A stretch of 64,000 bases of DNA from Bacteroidota bacterium (GTDB taxonomy: Bacteria; Bacteroidota; Bacteroidia; Chitinophagales; Saprospiraceae). Under the pieces are notes generated by a model. The model was given only the letters and a program-made list of their open reading frames with translations. It was not told the origin of the DNA and did no database searches. The stretch is taken from assembly GCA_020160935.1 (NCBI GenBank), contig JAIUPL010000001.1, positions 1-64,000 of the forward strand. The letters run 5' to 3'. The position numbers and the translations under genes were made by a program. This document shows positions 42,499 to 52,119 of the stretch, in pieces (within the stretch, counting starts at the first letter, position 1; each line of letters begins with the position of its first letter).

Positions 42499-44373
42499 AT
42501 GCTTTCATTTTTAAATACACAACGCAAGATACTGCCTTATACCTTACTGGTTTTGGCAACGATTGTCATGGCTCTGCTCGCCGTGGTCGCAGACGGAACC
42601 GGCGATGATGGCGATAGTATATATCACTATCTATTTGCACGGTATGCCTTCGAGCACCCAGCCAATTTTTTCAACCACTGGGCCAAACCCGTTTTCACCA
42701 TCATTGCGGCGCCATTTGCCCAAATGGGTTTTACTGCAATCAAACTCCTGAATGTTGTTTTTTGGGGTGTCCAATCATATTGTACTATTGAAATAGCGCG
42801 TCATTTCGGTATAAAAAACCGTTGGCTACTACCCTTGTTTGCAGTTCTATCCCCTATGAATGTAACACATACGTTGTCGGGGCTAACAGAACCGATGTTT
42901 GCAACTTCATTTGCACTTGCAGTATTACTGTTGCTGCGAAATCGGATTTCGAGCGCTTATCTTATTTTTTCTTTTCTACCTTTTGTCCGTTCGGAAGGGC
43001 TGATTATTCTTTGCCCACTTTTGATATACACTTTGCAATGCCGACAGTATACAAGGCTATTTTGGTTTCCTGTAGGCCATATTGTTATGGCTTTTGCAGG
43101 ATATTGGATTCATCAGGACTATTGGTGGGTGTTCAACACCATGACTTATTCAGGCTTGCAATCGGCATATGGAAGCGGACCATGGGATCATTTTATTAAT
43201 ATGATGCCCGCAATCATCGGCATAGCCTTGTCGATTATGTTAATCTTTGGTTTAATATTTGGGCTTTTCACACTTGTTTTGAACAAAAAATGGCTCCGCG
43301 ATACATTTGCACGAGATGAAACCTGGTTGATATATGGCATGTTTATTTGCTATTTTACAGCACATTCCATCTTTTGGTGGCAAGGAATGTTCAATTCTTA
43401 TGGAATGCTTCGTGTTATGTTGGGCATTATGCCTGCCATTTTTCTTATTTGCCTGCGAGGCTGGAATTTAATTGCATCCGGATTTGCCATGATTCATCTG
43501 CAAGCCGTGCGAATTGGATGGGTGCTTTTCCTGGGTGGACTGGCATGGTCTTTTTTCGGACGCATTCGTTGGAACGATCATTTTAGTTTGAATGCTTCTC
43601 AACGCGCTCTAAAAGAGGCTGCGAATGTGGTTTTAAAGAAATTTCCTGATCAAGACAAAAACGTATATTATCTGGGAGCATATACCGCTTCCCTGTTTTT
43701 GGACATCGATGTGTTTGATGGCTATCATTGTAGACAACCCTGGCAACTTTATTCAGGGGAGCCCATTGCAGATTCTTCTATTATTCTCTACGACGACTGG
43801 TTTTTCGGTTACGATGGTAAAGTGCCATTGGAGCGTTTGAAACAAGATAAAAGGCTTGTTTCACTGGGTGAATTTGGAGAAGAAAGAAAAAACGCGCGAA
43901 ACACTCGCATTCATGCTTTCTATTTGAGCACAGATTCCGTTTCCAACAAATGGTCTTATTACAGGCAATGGAATACCGCCGCCGACCAGCAGAGCGTAGT
44001 AGAAATTGGCGGAAAACATGCTTTAAAGTTAGACGCTCAGCACCCATTTTCCCCGGTATTCAATGCAGGAGTCCAAAGTTTTCCCCCCAAAGCCCGACTA
44101 CGCATCAGTTTTGATGCATTTTCTGAAATGGAAGGTAATATGATGCCGGGAGTGCTTGTTTTTGATGTTAAATCAGGCTTAAAAACATATGATTGGCATT
44201 CTCAATCTCTGAAATTAGATAGCCTGCCCCCCCGCACGTGGCATACGTATGAATTTATTGAAGAACTGGCTGTTCCAAGGTTTGAGAAAGACAATTTCGG
44301 GACATGCATCTGGAATGATGTGTCGGAACCGCTGTATATCAATAACTTCAAAGTAGAATTGCTATCCGATTGA
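42499..44373 (+). CDS. GT-C-like polytopic membrane protein
   Basis: 624 residues. About ten to twelve helices; the first loop has GTGDDGDSIYHYLFARYAF with DD and D acidic residues at the expected catalytic place. A long C-terminal soluble part (about 400-624) has beta-sandwich-like features, similar in layout to the 37558-39348 protein. Base composition is more AT-rich than neighbours. Forms a likely operon with the upstream gene; they are followed by a convergent gene 40 bp away. Confidence 0.72.
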   Translation: MLSFLNTQRKILPYTLLVLATIVMALLAVVADGTGDDGDSIYHYLFARYAFEHPANFFNHWAKPVFTIIAAPFAQMGFTAIKLLNVVFWGVQSYCTIEIARHFGIKNRWLLPLFAVLSPMNVTHTLSGLTEPMFATSFALAVLLLLRNRISSAYLIFSFLPFVRSEGLIILCPLLIYTLQCRQYTRLFWFPVGHIVMAFAGYWIHQDYWWVFNTMTYSGLQSAYGSGPWDHFINMMPAIIGIALSIMLIFGLIFGLFTLVLNKKWLRDTFARDETWLIYGMFICYFTAHSIFWWQGMFNSYGMLRVMLGIMPAIFLICLRGWNLIASGFAMIHLQAVRIGWVLFLGGLAWSFFGRIRWNDHFSLNASQRALKEAANVVLKKFPDQDKNVYYLGAYTASLFLDIDVFDGYHCRQPWQLYSGEPIADSSIILYDDWFFGYDGKVPLERLKQDKRLVSLGEFGEERKNARNTRIHAFYLSTDSVSNKWSYYRQWNTAADQQSVVEIGGKHALKLDAQHPFSPVFNAGVQSFPPKARLRISFDAFSEMEGNMMPGVLVFDVKSGLKTYDWHSQSLKLDSLPPRTWHTYEFIEELAVPRFEKDNFGTCIWNDVSEPLYINNFKVELLSD

Positions 44374-44413
44374 AGAATGCTGTAATCTTCAATTGTCTCA
44401 AAAGGCGCTTTTA

Positions 44414-45691
44414 TCATGCCTTTTTATAAAACGGCAGCAAAACCACAATGCTGAAAAAAACAGGCATAACCATCAGATAGGTATAAGGTACCTGAATAAA
44501 TCCGTAAAATATAGCAAAGTACAATTGCAGGCTTCCCAGCAGGAATAGTGGAAGATTCTGCAATTGAAACCGTTTTTTCCACCACACCCAGCAACAAATT
44601 GCCGTCACGGCCAATGAGGCGATAAACTGACAGCGTTGAAGCGCGGCCAAACGATCGGCCATTTCCCAGCCCAGATCATCGCGGAAAATGCCTGCAACCC
44701 CAAGTCCATCGTGCAAAACGCCTTTGTCGCCTGGTTCAGACCAAACACCCAATGCTGCTTTTGAATAGTGTTTTAAGCCATTAAAATAGATCATCGGATC
44801 TTTAATGAGAAAAGGAAGTACAAAGAGGAGGGTAACCAATCCCAAAACCCAGGCCGATACGTATAGCGCAAGTTTTCGATTTTCTATCCAAACTATGATA
44901 AAACAAAGTGGAAGCCACAATAAAAAAGAGTATCTCGACAAAAGGCACAGCACGATGAAAAATGCCAACATGGGGCCATGTGTTTTTGCTGGAGCAGTCA
45001 AATAAGACTTTATCTTAACCAACTGAAGTGCAAACAACATATAAAAACCTGCAATCATAAGTTCCACCGTATTGGCATAGGTAGAATCGGTAGATTCTTC
45101 AATCAGGATAAAAAGGAAAAATGGGAGTGCTGTAATAAGCCATTTGGCCTCTGTATCCATTGCCTGTATATGTATCCGCCGAATCATGGCAAGGGTGGCA
45201 ACAGCCCAAATGATAAAAGCCATCCACCTTTCGTCGAAATGTAACAACGTTGCAGGCAAAAATGGCATCCACATCAACGGAAGGTAAGTGGGAGAAAGGT
45301 CATATCCGAAACTCTGGATAAGGTCATAGGGATATTGCCCTGATAATAAACGATGATTCATCACCTGGATGGTCGGTAGTATATCCGAAATATGCTCATC
45401 TATCGGTACTACACTTATTTCCCGGTTGAAGTGGAAAGCGGATAAAGCAATACCGCAGAGCGCCACTATTTGCAACAAACGATTCTCCCAGGAGCTGTTC
45501 TGCGATCGTTCAGGCGAGTTTATTGTATCAAAAGATGATAGAATTGCGAAAATGCCCATAGCTGCTCCCAACAAAATAATTACAATTCCAACTTCTCTAT
45601 TGCCCATATAACGCAGTCGCTGCGACGTTAGCAGGAACATTTCTCCAAAAAGGGAAACGACAAACAGGGCGCGAAAAAGGCGATATCGCAT
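44414..45691 (-). CDS. Polytopic membrane protein, GT87/GT-C-like
   Basis: 425 residues with about eleven helices. The loop after helix 3 has VVPIDEHISDILPTIQVM and YPYDLIQSFGYDLSPTYLPLMWMPF, acidic residues in the place of GT-C catalytic sites. It is 25 bp downstream of the GtrB-like gene and on the same strand, so it is probably the acceptor-side partner for the polyprenyl-linked sugar. Family assignment is moderate. Confidence 0.62.
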   Translation of the reverse strand: MRYRLFRALFVVSLFGEMFLLTSQRLRYMGNREVGIVIILLGAAMGIFAILSSFDTINSPERSQNSSWENRLLQIVALCGIALSAFHFNREISVVPIDEHISDILPTIQVMNHRLLSGQYPYDLIQSFGYDLSPTYLPLMWMPFLPATLLHFDERWMAFIIWAVATLAMIRRIHIQAMDTEAKWLITALPFFLFILIEESTDSTYANTVELMIAGFYMLFALQLVKIKSYLTAPAKTHGPMLAFFIVLCLLSRYSFLLWLPLCFIIVWIENRKLALYVSAWVLGLVTLLFVLPFLIKDPMIYFNGLKHYSKAALGVWSEPGDKGVLHDGLGVAGIFRDDLGWEMADRLAALQRCQFIASLAVTAICCWVWWKKRFQLQNLPLFLLGSLQLYFAIFYGFIQVPYTYLMVMPVFFSIVVLLPFYKKA

Positions 45692-45716
45692 ATAAGGGAG
45701 ACCGAATTAGATGAAA

Positions 45717-46670
45717 TTATAAGGGTGCCGGCAGAGTGCTTTCCTGAATAATATAAGCCGGTCGACTTTTGGTTTGAATATACATCCGGCCCAGGTATTC
45801 TCCCAGAATACCGAGTGTTAGCAACTGTAGCCCACCGATTACAAGGACTGAAATGAGCACGGAAGTCCAGCCTTGAACGGTTTCTTTGAGCACTAAATGT
45901 GCATAGAGCGCATAAAATGCATATAAAAAGGCCAATCCTGAAATGCTGGCCCCGAGAATGATAGCAATACGAAGCGGTCGTACTGAAAAAGATGTGATGC
46001 CATTGAGTGCCAGGCGTATCATCTTTTTCAAAGAATATTTGGAATGTCCTGCGAATCGTTGATCCGGGGTATACTCAATTTTGTATTGCCTGAAGCCCAC
46101 CCAGGGAATGAACCCGCGGATAAACAGGTCGGTCTCCTTAGATTGCCTTATCAGTTGTACTACTTGCTGATCTAGCAATCTGAAATCGGCGGCTCCGGGT
46201 TCGATCTGAACATCTGAAAGGCTGTTCATCAGATGATAAAAATATCTGGAACTATTGCGTTTGAACCACCCCGTTTTCATATTGTCTTGTCGGCTCGTAA
46301 AGACAATTTCGTAACCTTCTCTCCATTTTTCTAAAAAAACAGGGATAAGTGAAGGCGGGTGTTGCAAATCGGCGTCCATACAAATCACGGCCTGACCGCG
46401 AGCGTTGTCATATCCGCAACGCAATGCGTTCATATGTCCAAAATTGCGTGAAAAACTGATGTAATGAATCCATTCGGGGTTGTTTTTATGCAATTGACGC
46501 AATAAGTCGAGTGTTTTATCACTACTTCCGTCATTAACAAAAATGAGTTCAAAAGAATATTCATCCTTGAATGCTTCTACCGTTTCTGTAATCCTGAGAA
46601 CAGTAGTACGAAGACATTCCTCTTCGTTAAATGCGGGAATAATGATGGAAATAAGAGTATTGCGGTTCAT
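45717..46670 (-). CDS. DPM1/GtrB-type polyprenyl-phosphate glycosyltransferase
   Basis: 317 residues. N-terminal GT2 domain (about 5-225): SIIIPAFNEEECLRTTV, FVNDGSSDKTLDLLR, VICMDADLQHPPSLIPVFL (DxD) and the LLDQQVVQLIRQSKETDLFIRGFIPW region; two C-terminal helices (about 235-260 and 270-295) anchor it, and it ends LGILGEYLGRMYIQTKSRPAYII, the classical ending. It transfers a sugar from a nucleotide donor to undecaprenyl phosphate on the cytoplasmic side, which GT-C enzymes use in the periplasm. This supports that the cluster builds a surface glycan. Confidence 0.93.
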   Translation of the reverse strand: MNRNTLISIIIPAFNEEECLRTTVLRITETVEAFKDEYSFELIFVNDGSSDKTLDLLRQLHKNNPEWIHYISFSRNFGHMNALRCGYDNARGQAVICMDADLQHPPSLIPVFLEKWREGYEIVFTSRQDNMKTGWFKRNSSRYFYHLMNSLSDVQIEPGAADFRLLDQQVVQLIRQSKETDLFIRGFIPWVGFRQYKIEYTPDQRFAGHSKYSLKKMIRLALNGITSFSVRPLRIAIILGASISGLAFLYAFYALYAHLVLKETVQGWTSVLISVLVIGGLQLLTLGILGEYLGRMYIQTKSRPAYIIQESTLPAPL

Positions 46671-46901
46671 CGATTTTGTATCCTGGACTAAAGAATCTTT
46701 TTTTAGGCGATTATAACCAGTTTCCTGATTTGAACCTTGTGTTGGTATTTGGGCCAGCGTTTACCAATGTCAGGGAAAAGAATTATAAAAATCGCGACAA
46801 AATACGCCAAAAACTTTCGTCCTATAATATCCTTGCAGCATCCGTCCCACTGACAAATCAGTATCAAAAGACTAAAACGCATAAACCCCCAAACCCCGCC
46901 T

Positions 46902-48305
46902 TCAAGGCTTATACAACCTGAAATTGGGGTCCTCATACAGCAATTCATACGGCAAAGGGTCGTTCGACACCCGCCGGTCCAACAGGATGTATTTGAGCCC
47001 TTCCGCCTTAAAATCGCGCATCCAGTCTGTTTTTCCGGGCACGTCGGCATTTACAGCCCAGCCTTTTCGATGCGCCCAATACATCAGGAAAGGGTTGAAC
47101 TGACCCGTATTCACCATGATTTTATCGGTCGGTTGCGTATATCGGTCCATGATAGCCGGCAAGGCCGTTACGTAAGCCTGTTCTCTGATAAAGGAATTGT
47201 ACGCCTGTCTTCTGTTGGTATAAAATCCGAAGGCCAGTAGCAGCACCACTACTACCCAGAGGCGGGTGGAAGGCCAGTTCAGGTGGTCGAAAAAATAGCC
47301 GAACAACAAGGCCAGCAGCGGTATCAACGGAATTCCGTAGTACTCATGCGTCGGGAATACGATGCCCGTTTTGAGTGTAAAAAGAAAGAACAGGGCAATA
47401 TACGCTGCCGTAAACCACTTCATTCGGGCAGATGCCCCTGTCCAGAGCAGACCCAATCCCATCACCGACAACAGGAACGGTATTCTGTAATGAAAAGGTT
47501 GTTCCATCAGCATGCGCCAGGAGTCGTTGGCGCGGTCGATTAAAACAGTTTTTGCGCCGTCCTTCAACGATACTGGCCAGATCAACTGATTGCCATAGGT
47601 TTCGAGCAAATACGGCATCCAGTAGTAATACCACCACCCGACACAGGCTGCCGTGACGCTCATTGCCAGTACGACATTGCGCTTAGGCTTGAACTCGTTC
47701 TCTTTGTTGAAAAACGGGATAATCAGGAATGTAAGCAGTATGAGGAACGGAATCTTACTCAGAATACCACAAGTAGCCAGCACAAAACCCGCTGCCAGAT
47801 GCCAGGGGTTTTGTTTTTCAAGGTAATTCCACAAAAACCACACCCCCATCGTTACCAGCGACAGTGCAAAGGTGTCGGGCATGGTTTTGCGCGCATACTC
47901 GAACGTAATAGAACTCATCATGGCTACCAGCGCAATCAAGGCTGTCCGTTTGTTGGAACACCTTCTGACAATATCATAAAAAAACCACAACCCTGCGCAG
48001 GAAACAGACCAGTTGAGCAATCGACCGTACCAGTCGTGGGTGCCAAACAATTTGAAAATGCCCGCCAGCAGGTAATTGAATATCGGAAATTCGCAGGCCA
48101 TAATCCCGTCCGTCTTTCCGCCAATATCCATCCGTGGGAAAAAGAAATTCGGATTGTCCAAAAAATTTCGGGCAATAGTAATGGTCAAGGTCTGCCGCCA
48201 GGAGTGGTGATCCAGCGGAGGCTGGGTGATGTACTCAAGCCCCAGGAGGAAAAAAGCCCCGATCAGAATTCCGACAATCTGGATTCGAGTATTTCTGAAT
48301 TGCAT
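46902..48305 (-). CDS. GT39-like polytopic glycosyltransferase
   Basis: 467 residues from ATG 48305. About eleven helices. The first loop has ITQPPLDHHSWRQTLTITIARNF with acidic and His residues, and ACEFPIFNYLLAGIFKLFGTHDWYGRLLNW, which corresponds to the PMT (P)-x-Y-x5 region. The soluble tail ends YEDPNFRLYKP. Upstream of the GtrB-like gene on the same strand; the 231-bp gap (46671-46901) between them shows no gene. Confidence 0.78.
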   Translation of the reverse strand: MQFRNTRIQIVGILIGAFFLLGLEYITQPPLDHHSWRQTLTITIARNFLDNPNFFFPRMDIGGKTDGIMACEFPIFNYLLAGIFKLFGTHDWYGRLLNWSVSCAGLWFFYDIVRRCSNKRTALIALVAMMSSITFEYARKTMPDTFALSLVTMGVWFLWNYLEKQNPWHLAAGFVLATCGILSKIPFLILLTFLIIPFFNKENEFKPKRNVVLAMSVTAACVGWWYYYWMPYLLETYGNQLIWPVSLKDGAKTVLIDRANDSWRMLMEQPFHYRIPFLLSVMGLGLLWTGASARMKWFTAAYIALFFLFTLKTGIVFPTHEYYGIPLIPLLALLFGYFFDHLNWPSTRLWVVVVLLLAFGFYTNRRQAYNSFIREQAYVTALPAIMDRYTQPTDKIMVNTGQFNPFLMYWAHRKGWAVNADVPGKTDWMRDFKAEGLKYILLDRRVSNDPLPYELLYEDPNFRLYKP

Positions 48306-48430
48306 ATTCAAGGCGTTTGAAACGGACGGATAGGAAGAGCAGATAGTTTTTTTGAAAATTGCAGGCGCAATCGTCGCAAAATAACACAGAGTTTCTTGAA
48401 CCCGAGCGTAAAAAATTAGTTTCGCTGCAC

Positions 48431-50392
48431 ATGTCGCCTTCCGACCACTTCCACCACCTGCTTAGTCTCCTCGCCCGCGAACGCGACGAAGACCTGCAGG
48501 AATACTTGCGCCAGATACGCGAACGGCCGCTCCCGGAACGCGTGGAGCGTGGCTACAGTTGGTACCCCCTGCAAATTGTACAAACGGGTTTTGCCCTGGG
48601 CGACAAGGCTTTTGTGGTAGTGGAACGCACTACGCGCCGCGACGAACCGCACCAGTTGCGCGCCGGCCAGACGGTGCGTTTCTTCACTCAGTCGCCACAC
48701 GTAAAAGACCCTGACAAACAAGGGGTTATCAACTACGTGGAGCGCAATCGAATGAAAATCGTGCTCAATGCCCGCGATGTGCCCGACTGGATTACCTTCG
48801 GCCAACTCGGTGTCGATCAGTTGTTCGACGACCGCAGTTACCAGGAGATGGAACGCGCCCTGCACAAGGTGATGCAGGCAAAAGGCGACCGGCTGGCCGA
48901 ACTGCGCGACATACTGACCGGCCGCAAAAAACCGGCGGACATATTCGAATCCACCCCTGTTCAACTTCCCGGCCTCAACGACAGCCAGAACGCTGCCGTA
49001 ACGGCCGTACTCGCCAACCGGGATGTAACGGTCATCCACGGCCCGCCGGGCACCGGCAAAACAACTACGCTGGTAGCCGCCATTGCCCAGATGGTGCAAA
49101 AAGAAAATACAGTGCTCGTCTCGGCTCCCAGCAATACAGCAGCCGACCTGCTCACCGAACGCCTCGCCGCCGCGGGCGTACAGGTGGTGCGTGTGGGCAA
49201 CGTGAGCCGCATCGATGAATCGGTGATGCAGCACACCCTCGACAGCATCATCGCCCGGCACCCGGAAAGCAAAAACATCAAAAAAGTAAAAATTCAGGCG
49301 GCCGAATTCAGGCGGCAGGCGCGGCAGCACAAGCGCAGTTTCGGCTACGAAGAACGCCGCGAACGCGAACACCTCAAACACCAGGCCCGCGAACTGGAAT
49401 CCTGGGCCGCCAGCCTCGAAGAACGCCTGCTGGAGCAAATTCTTAGTTCGGCACAGGCCATTACCTGCACGCTCGTCGGTGCGGCGCATCCGGTGCTCGA
49501 CAAGTACCGATTCCACACCTGCGTGATGGACGAAGCAGCGCAGGCGCTCGAACCGGCGGCCTGGATACCGATTGCCAAATGCAGTCGCGTGGTACTGGCC
49601 GGCGACCCGTTTCAGTTGCCACCCACCGTAAAAAGTATGGAGGCCGCGCGTGGCGGATTGTCAAAAACACTGATTGAGCGTTGCCTCGAATTGCTGCCGG
49701 ATGCAGTACACCTGCTCGACGTGCAGTACCGCATGCACCAGTCGATCATGGATTTTTCCAACCAGTATTTTTACGACGGCGCTTTGAAAGCCCACGATTC
49801 AGTGGAGGGCCGCCGATTGCTCAGCCTCGACCCTGGCGGAGAAATCGTGACTGTGTTCGAGCCGGTGCTTTTTGTAGACACGGCCGGAACGGGTTTTGAA
49901 GAAAAAATCAACAAGGATACAGCCAAAGACTCCACCCGCTATGCCAGCAAGTACAACCCCGAAGAGGCGCTTCTACTGCGCGAGCACTTGCTGCAATTGC
50001 TCGAAAAATTTCCCGATCCCGATCATTTTCCCAGCATCGGGCTCCTGTCGCCGTACCGCGAACAGGTGAATTACATGGAAGATATGGTGCGCGAAGATGA
50101 GGTGCTTTCGCCGCTCTTTGCCGACAGCCAGATCGTGGTGAATACCATCGACGGCTTCCAGGGCCAGGAACGCGATGTGATTTATATCAGTCTGGTGCGC
50201 TCCAACCCCAAATCCGAAATCGGGTTCCTCAGCGACTACCGCCGTATGAACGTAGCCATGACCCGCGCCCGAAAATTACTGGTGGTCATCGGCGATTCAG
50301 CGACGATTGGCAACAACGCGTTTTATGCCAAATTTCTGGCGTATTGCGAGGAAAAAGGAGGATATGAGTCGGCATGGGTGTATTTTAAGTAG
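48431..50392 (+). CDS. IGHMBP2/SMUBP-2-like SF1 DNA/RNA helicase
   Basis: 653 residues from ATG 48431 (MSPSDHFHHLLSLLARERDEDL). The N-terminal beta-barrel domain (about 40-175) precedes the SF1 motor: Walker A GPPGTGKTTTLVAAI (motif I), VSAPSNTAADLLTERL (Ia), VMDEAAQALEPA (II, DEAA), AGDPFQLPPT (III), QYRMHQSIM (IV), STIDGFQGQERD-type VNTIDGFQGQERDVIYIS (V) and NVAMTRARKLLVVIGD (VI). A helical stalk lies at about 285-360. Such enzymes unwind DNA or RNA in a 5'-3' direction. The stop TAG adjoins the repeat at 50391. The frame upstream to 48359 is not conserved. Confidence 0.92.
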   Translation: MSPSDHFHHLLSLLARERDEDLQEYLRQIRERPLPERVERGYSWYPLQIVQTGFALGDKAFVVVERTTRRDEPHQLRAGQTVRFFTQSPHVKDPDKQGVINYVERNRMKIVLNARDVPDWITFGQLGVDQLFDDRSYQEMERALHKVMQAKGDRLAELRDILTGRKKPADIFESTPVQLPGLNDSQNAAVTAVLANRDVTVIHGPPGTGKTTTLVAAIAQMVQKENTVLVSAPSNTAADLLTERLAAAGVQVVRVGNVSRIDESVMQHTLDSIIARHPESKNIKKVKIQAAEFRRQARQHKRSFGYEERREREHLKHQARELESWAASLEERLLEQILSSAQAITCTLVGAAHPVLDKYRFHTCVMDEAAQALEPAAWIPIAKCSRVVLAGDPFQLPPTVKSMEAARGGLSKTLIERCLELLPDAVHLLDVQYRMHQSIMDFSNQYFYDGALKAHDSVEGRRLLSLDPGGEIVTVFEPVLFVDTAGTGFEEKINKDTAKDSTRYASKYNPEEALLLREHLLQLLEKFPDPDHFPSIGLLSPYREQVNYMEDMVREDEVLSPLFADSQIVVNTIDGFQGQERDVIYISLVRSNPKSEIGFLSDYRRMNVAMTRARKLLVVIGDSATIGNNAFYAKFLAYCEEKGGYESAWVYFK

Positions 50393-50524
50393 TCCTGAGT
50401 CGACAGTCCTGAGTCCTAAGTCTGTAGAGTACACCTGATTACCCTTGGCTTTTTTAAAAAGAGTACGAAGGGTAATCAGGTGTACTCTACAGACTTAGGA
50501 CTCAGGACTGTCGACTTAGGACTT
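50391..50524. repeat. Heptamer-armed inverted repeat between helicase and moxR
   Basis: The left arm (50391-50448) and right arm (50467-50524) are reverse complements of about 57 bp with one or two mismatches: AGTCCTG/AGTCCTA heptamers, GTCGAC, then GTAGAGTACACCTGATTACC. The loop is about 18 nt (GCTTTTTTAAAAAGAGTA). Most regular member of the family. Confidence 0.93.
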
Positions 50525-50531
50525 TTATTAC

Positions 50532-50539
50532 TACTTTTG
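50532..50539 (+). promoter_or_regulatory. Possible -7 box upstream of the MoxR gene
   Basis: TACTTTTG fits TAnnTTTG and is just past the repeat, so its -33 region would lie in the repeat arm. The distance to the start codon is about 185 bp, which is long. The bases 50540-50723 contain no gene and no other structure I can support. Confidence 0.3.
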
Positions 50540-50723
50540 CCCTCGCTGGCGAAACAAACCGACGTTCCCGGCGTTTATCGGTTCTTTGGTACAAAAAAGA
50601 CGACAACAACAGGCAAGTTTACCGACGTTTCAGTTTTTTTGTGGCTGACCTGGCAGCAGGCAGTATTCAGACACGTTTGATTACAAAAAACACCGAAACA
50701 CAAGGATACCCAAACATTTTACA

Positions 50724-51689
50724 ATGGCACAATTCAATTCGGACGTAGCGGCGGTAGATGCACTCGCACAAGCGTACAAAGATCTTTCAGCAGAAATCGG
50801 CAAAGTCATCGTAGGACAGGAAGACGTAGTAAGAGCCGTTATTATTTCCCTTTTTTCCAATGGCCACGCGTTGCTGGTAGGGGTGCCCGGACTGGCGAAA
50901 ACGCTGTTGGTGAGCACTATTTCCGAAGTGCTCGACCTTGATTTCAAACGCATACAGTTTACGCCCGACCTGATGCCTTCCGACATCACGGGTAGCGAAA
51001 TTCTGGATGAAGACCGTAAATTCCGCTTCACACGCGGCCCTGTTTTTGCCAATATCATCCTCGCCGACGAGATCAACCGTACGCCGCCCAAAACGCAGGC
51101 TGCATTGCTGGAGGCCATGCAGGAGCGTTCGGTGACTGTGAGCGGTGTACGCCATGCCCTGCCTTCGCCGTTTTTTGTACTGGCTACACAAAACCCGATC
51201 GAACAGGAAGGTACCTACCCACTGCCGGAAGCCCAGTTGGACCGTTTTATGTTCAACATCCCGCTGACATACCCTTCGTACGAACAGGAAGTGGATGTTG
51301 TAAAAAGAACGACGACCTCGGGTCGGGTCGAGTTGAAACACATCCTGAGTGCCGAGCAGATTATGGAATTCCAGCAACTGATCCGCAAAATTCCGGTGAG
51401 CGACAACGTACTGGAATATGCCGTCGGGCTGGTGTCCAAAACGCGCCCGAATACACCTCGTGCCACCAAGGAAGCCAATGCCTACCTCGGATGGGGCGCT
51501 GGCCCGCGTGCGAGCCAATACCTGGCGCTGGGTGCCAAATGCCATGCAGCCATTCGTGGAAAATACTCGCCTGATGTGGAAGACGTGCAGGCCATTGCCA
51601 ACCTGGTGCTGCGTCACCGCATCGTGCGCAACTACAAAGCGGAAGCGGAAGGTGTGAGCGAAGAAAATATCATCGAGTCGCTGCTCTGA
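50724..51689 (+). CDS. MoxR-family AAA+ ATPase
   Basis: 321 residues. Walker A LLVGVPGLAKTLLVSTI, the ITGSEIL pre-sensor strand, Walker B FANIILADEINRTPPKTQAALLEAMQE, sensor 1 FVLATQNPIEQEGTYPLPEAQLDRF, and the lid with RHRIV. MoxR ATPases act as chaperones for vWA-domain partners. No DUF58 or vWA gene of the usual MoxR operon follows here, so it stands alone. A strong hairpin follows the stop. Confidence 0.93.
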   Translation: MAQFNSDVAAVDALAQAYKDLSAEIGKVIVGQEDVVRAVIISLFSNGHALLVGVPGLAKTLLVSTISEVLDLDFKRIQFTPDLMPSDITGSEILDEDRKFRFTRGPVFANIILADEINRTPPKTQAALLEAMQERSVTVSGVRHALPSPFFVLATQNPIEQEGTYPLPEAQLDRFMFNIPLTYPSYEQEVDVVKRTTTSGRVELKHILSAEQIMEFQQLIRKIPVSDNVLEYAVGLVSKTRPNTPRATKEANAYLGWGAGPRASQYLALGAKCHAAIRGKYSPDVEDVQAIANLVLRHRIVRNYKAEAEGVSEENIIESLL

Positions 51690-51715
51690 TTTATTAGAAA
51701 AGCATCGGTAATTTC

Positions 51716-51773
51716 AAAGGGTTTGAAGAATGTAACTGCCCCATAAGGCGGTTATTCTTCAAACCCTTTTTTA
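51716..51773 (+). terminator. Terminator of the MoxR gene
   Basis: AAAGGGTTTGAAGAAT pairs with ATTCTTCAAACCCTTT around an inner hairpin (TAACTGCC / GGCGGTTA), followed by a T-rich run. Strong and 26 bp after the stop. Confidence 0.8.
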
Positions 51774-51877
51774 TTTTTACCTAAAATATTGCTTGTACAA
51801 ATTCCCAAACAGGGGTTTTCGAAGACACACCGGCTGCATCTTTCAGGCGGCGCAGAGATTGTAAGGTAATGTTTCCA

Positions 51878-51909
51878 AATTTGACAAATTTTTAAACGTT
51901 GTCAATTTT
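51878..51909. repeat. Degenerate REP-like palindrome
   Basis: AATTTGACAA and TTGTCAATTT around ATTTTTAAACG match the 31-bp REP layout in the arms but have lost the CTTT/AAAG core. It is just upstream of a TACTTTTG (51915-51922) that could be the -7 box of the next gene. Confidence 0.5.
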
Positions 51910-51951
51910 CAAGTTACTTTTGTCAATAATCACATCTTAATCACCTTCATT

Positions 51952-52116
51952 ATGGCAAACATCATACGCGCTCATTTATTAGAAAAGCAATCCTCAAACG
52001 GTTTGATTATTGGAATATTGATCTTGTGTTCGGTCGCATATTTTGGTATCCAATATCTGATGCCGCCTCTTCCGCCTGAGCCCCTAAGAATGGAACAAAA
52101 GTCATCAGGCAATTAA
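51952..52116 (+). CDS. Small single-helix membrane protein
   Basis: A 54-residue frame from ATG 51952 to TAA 52116. It starts MANIIRAHLLEKQSSNG, followed by one hydrophobic helix (LIIGILILCSVAYFGIQYL) and a Pro-rich tail. No family recognised. The next gene starts 3 bp after its stop, so the two are probably translated together. Support comes from the clear helix, the coupled start and a possible promoter upstream. Confidence 0.5.
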   Translation: MANIIRAHLLEKQSSNGLIIGILILCSVAYFGIQYLMPPLPPEPLRMEQKSSGN

Positions 52117-52119
52117 ATT

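Noticed and set aside
48416-49516. A 366-codon minus-strand frame over the helicase gene
   Set aside because: Shadow of the SF1 helicase, whose motifs are complete on the plus strand.
50391-50524. Rho-independent terminator as the full explanation of the heptamer hairpin
   Set aside because: The arms are far longer than a terminator needs, there is no T-run after the right arm, and the same family also appears between genes that look like one operon.
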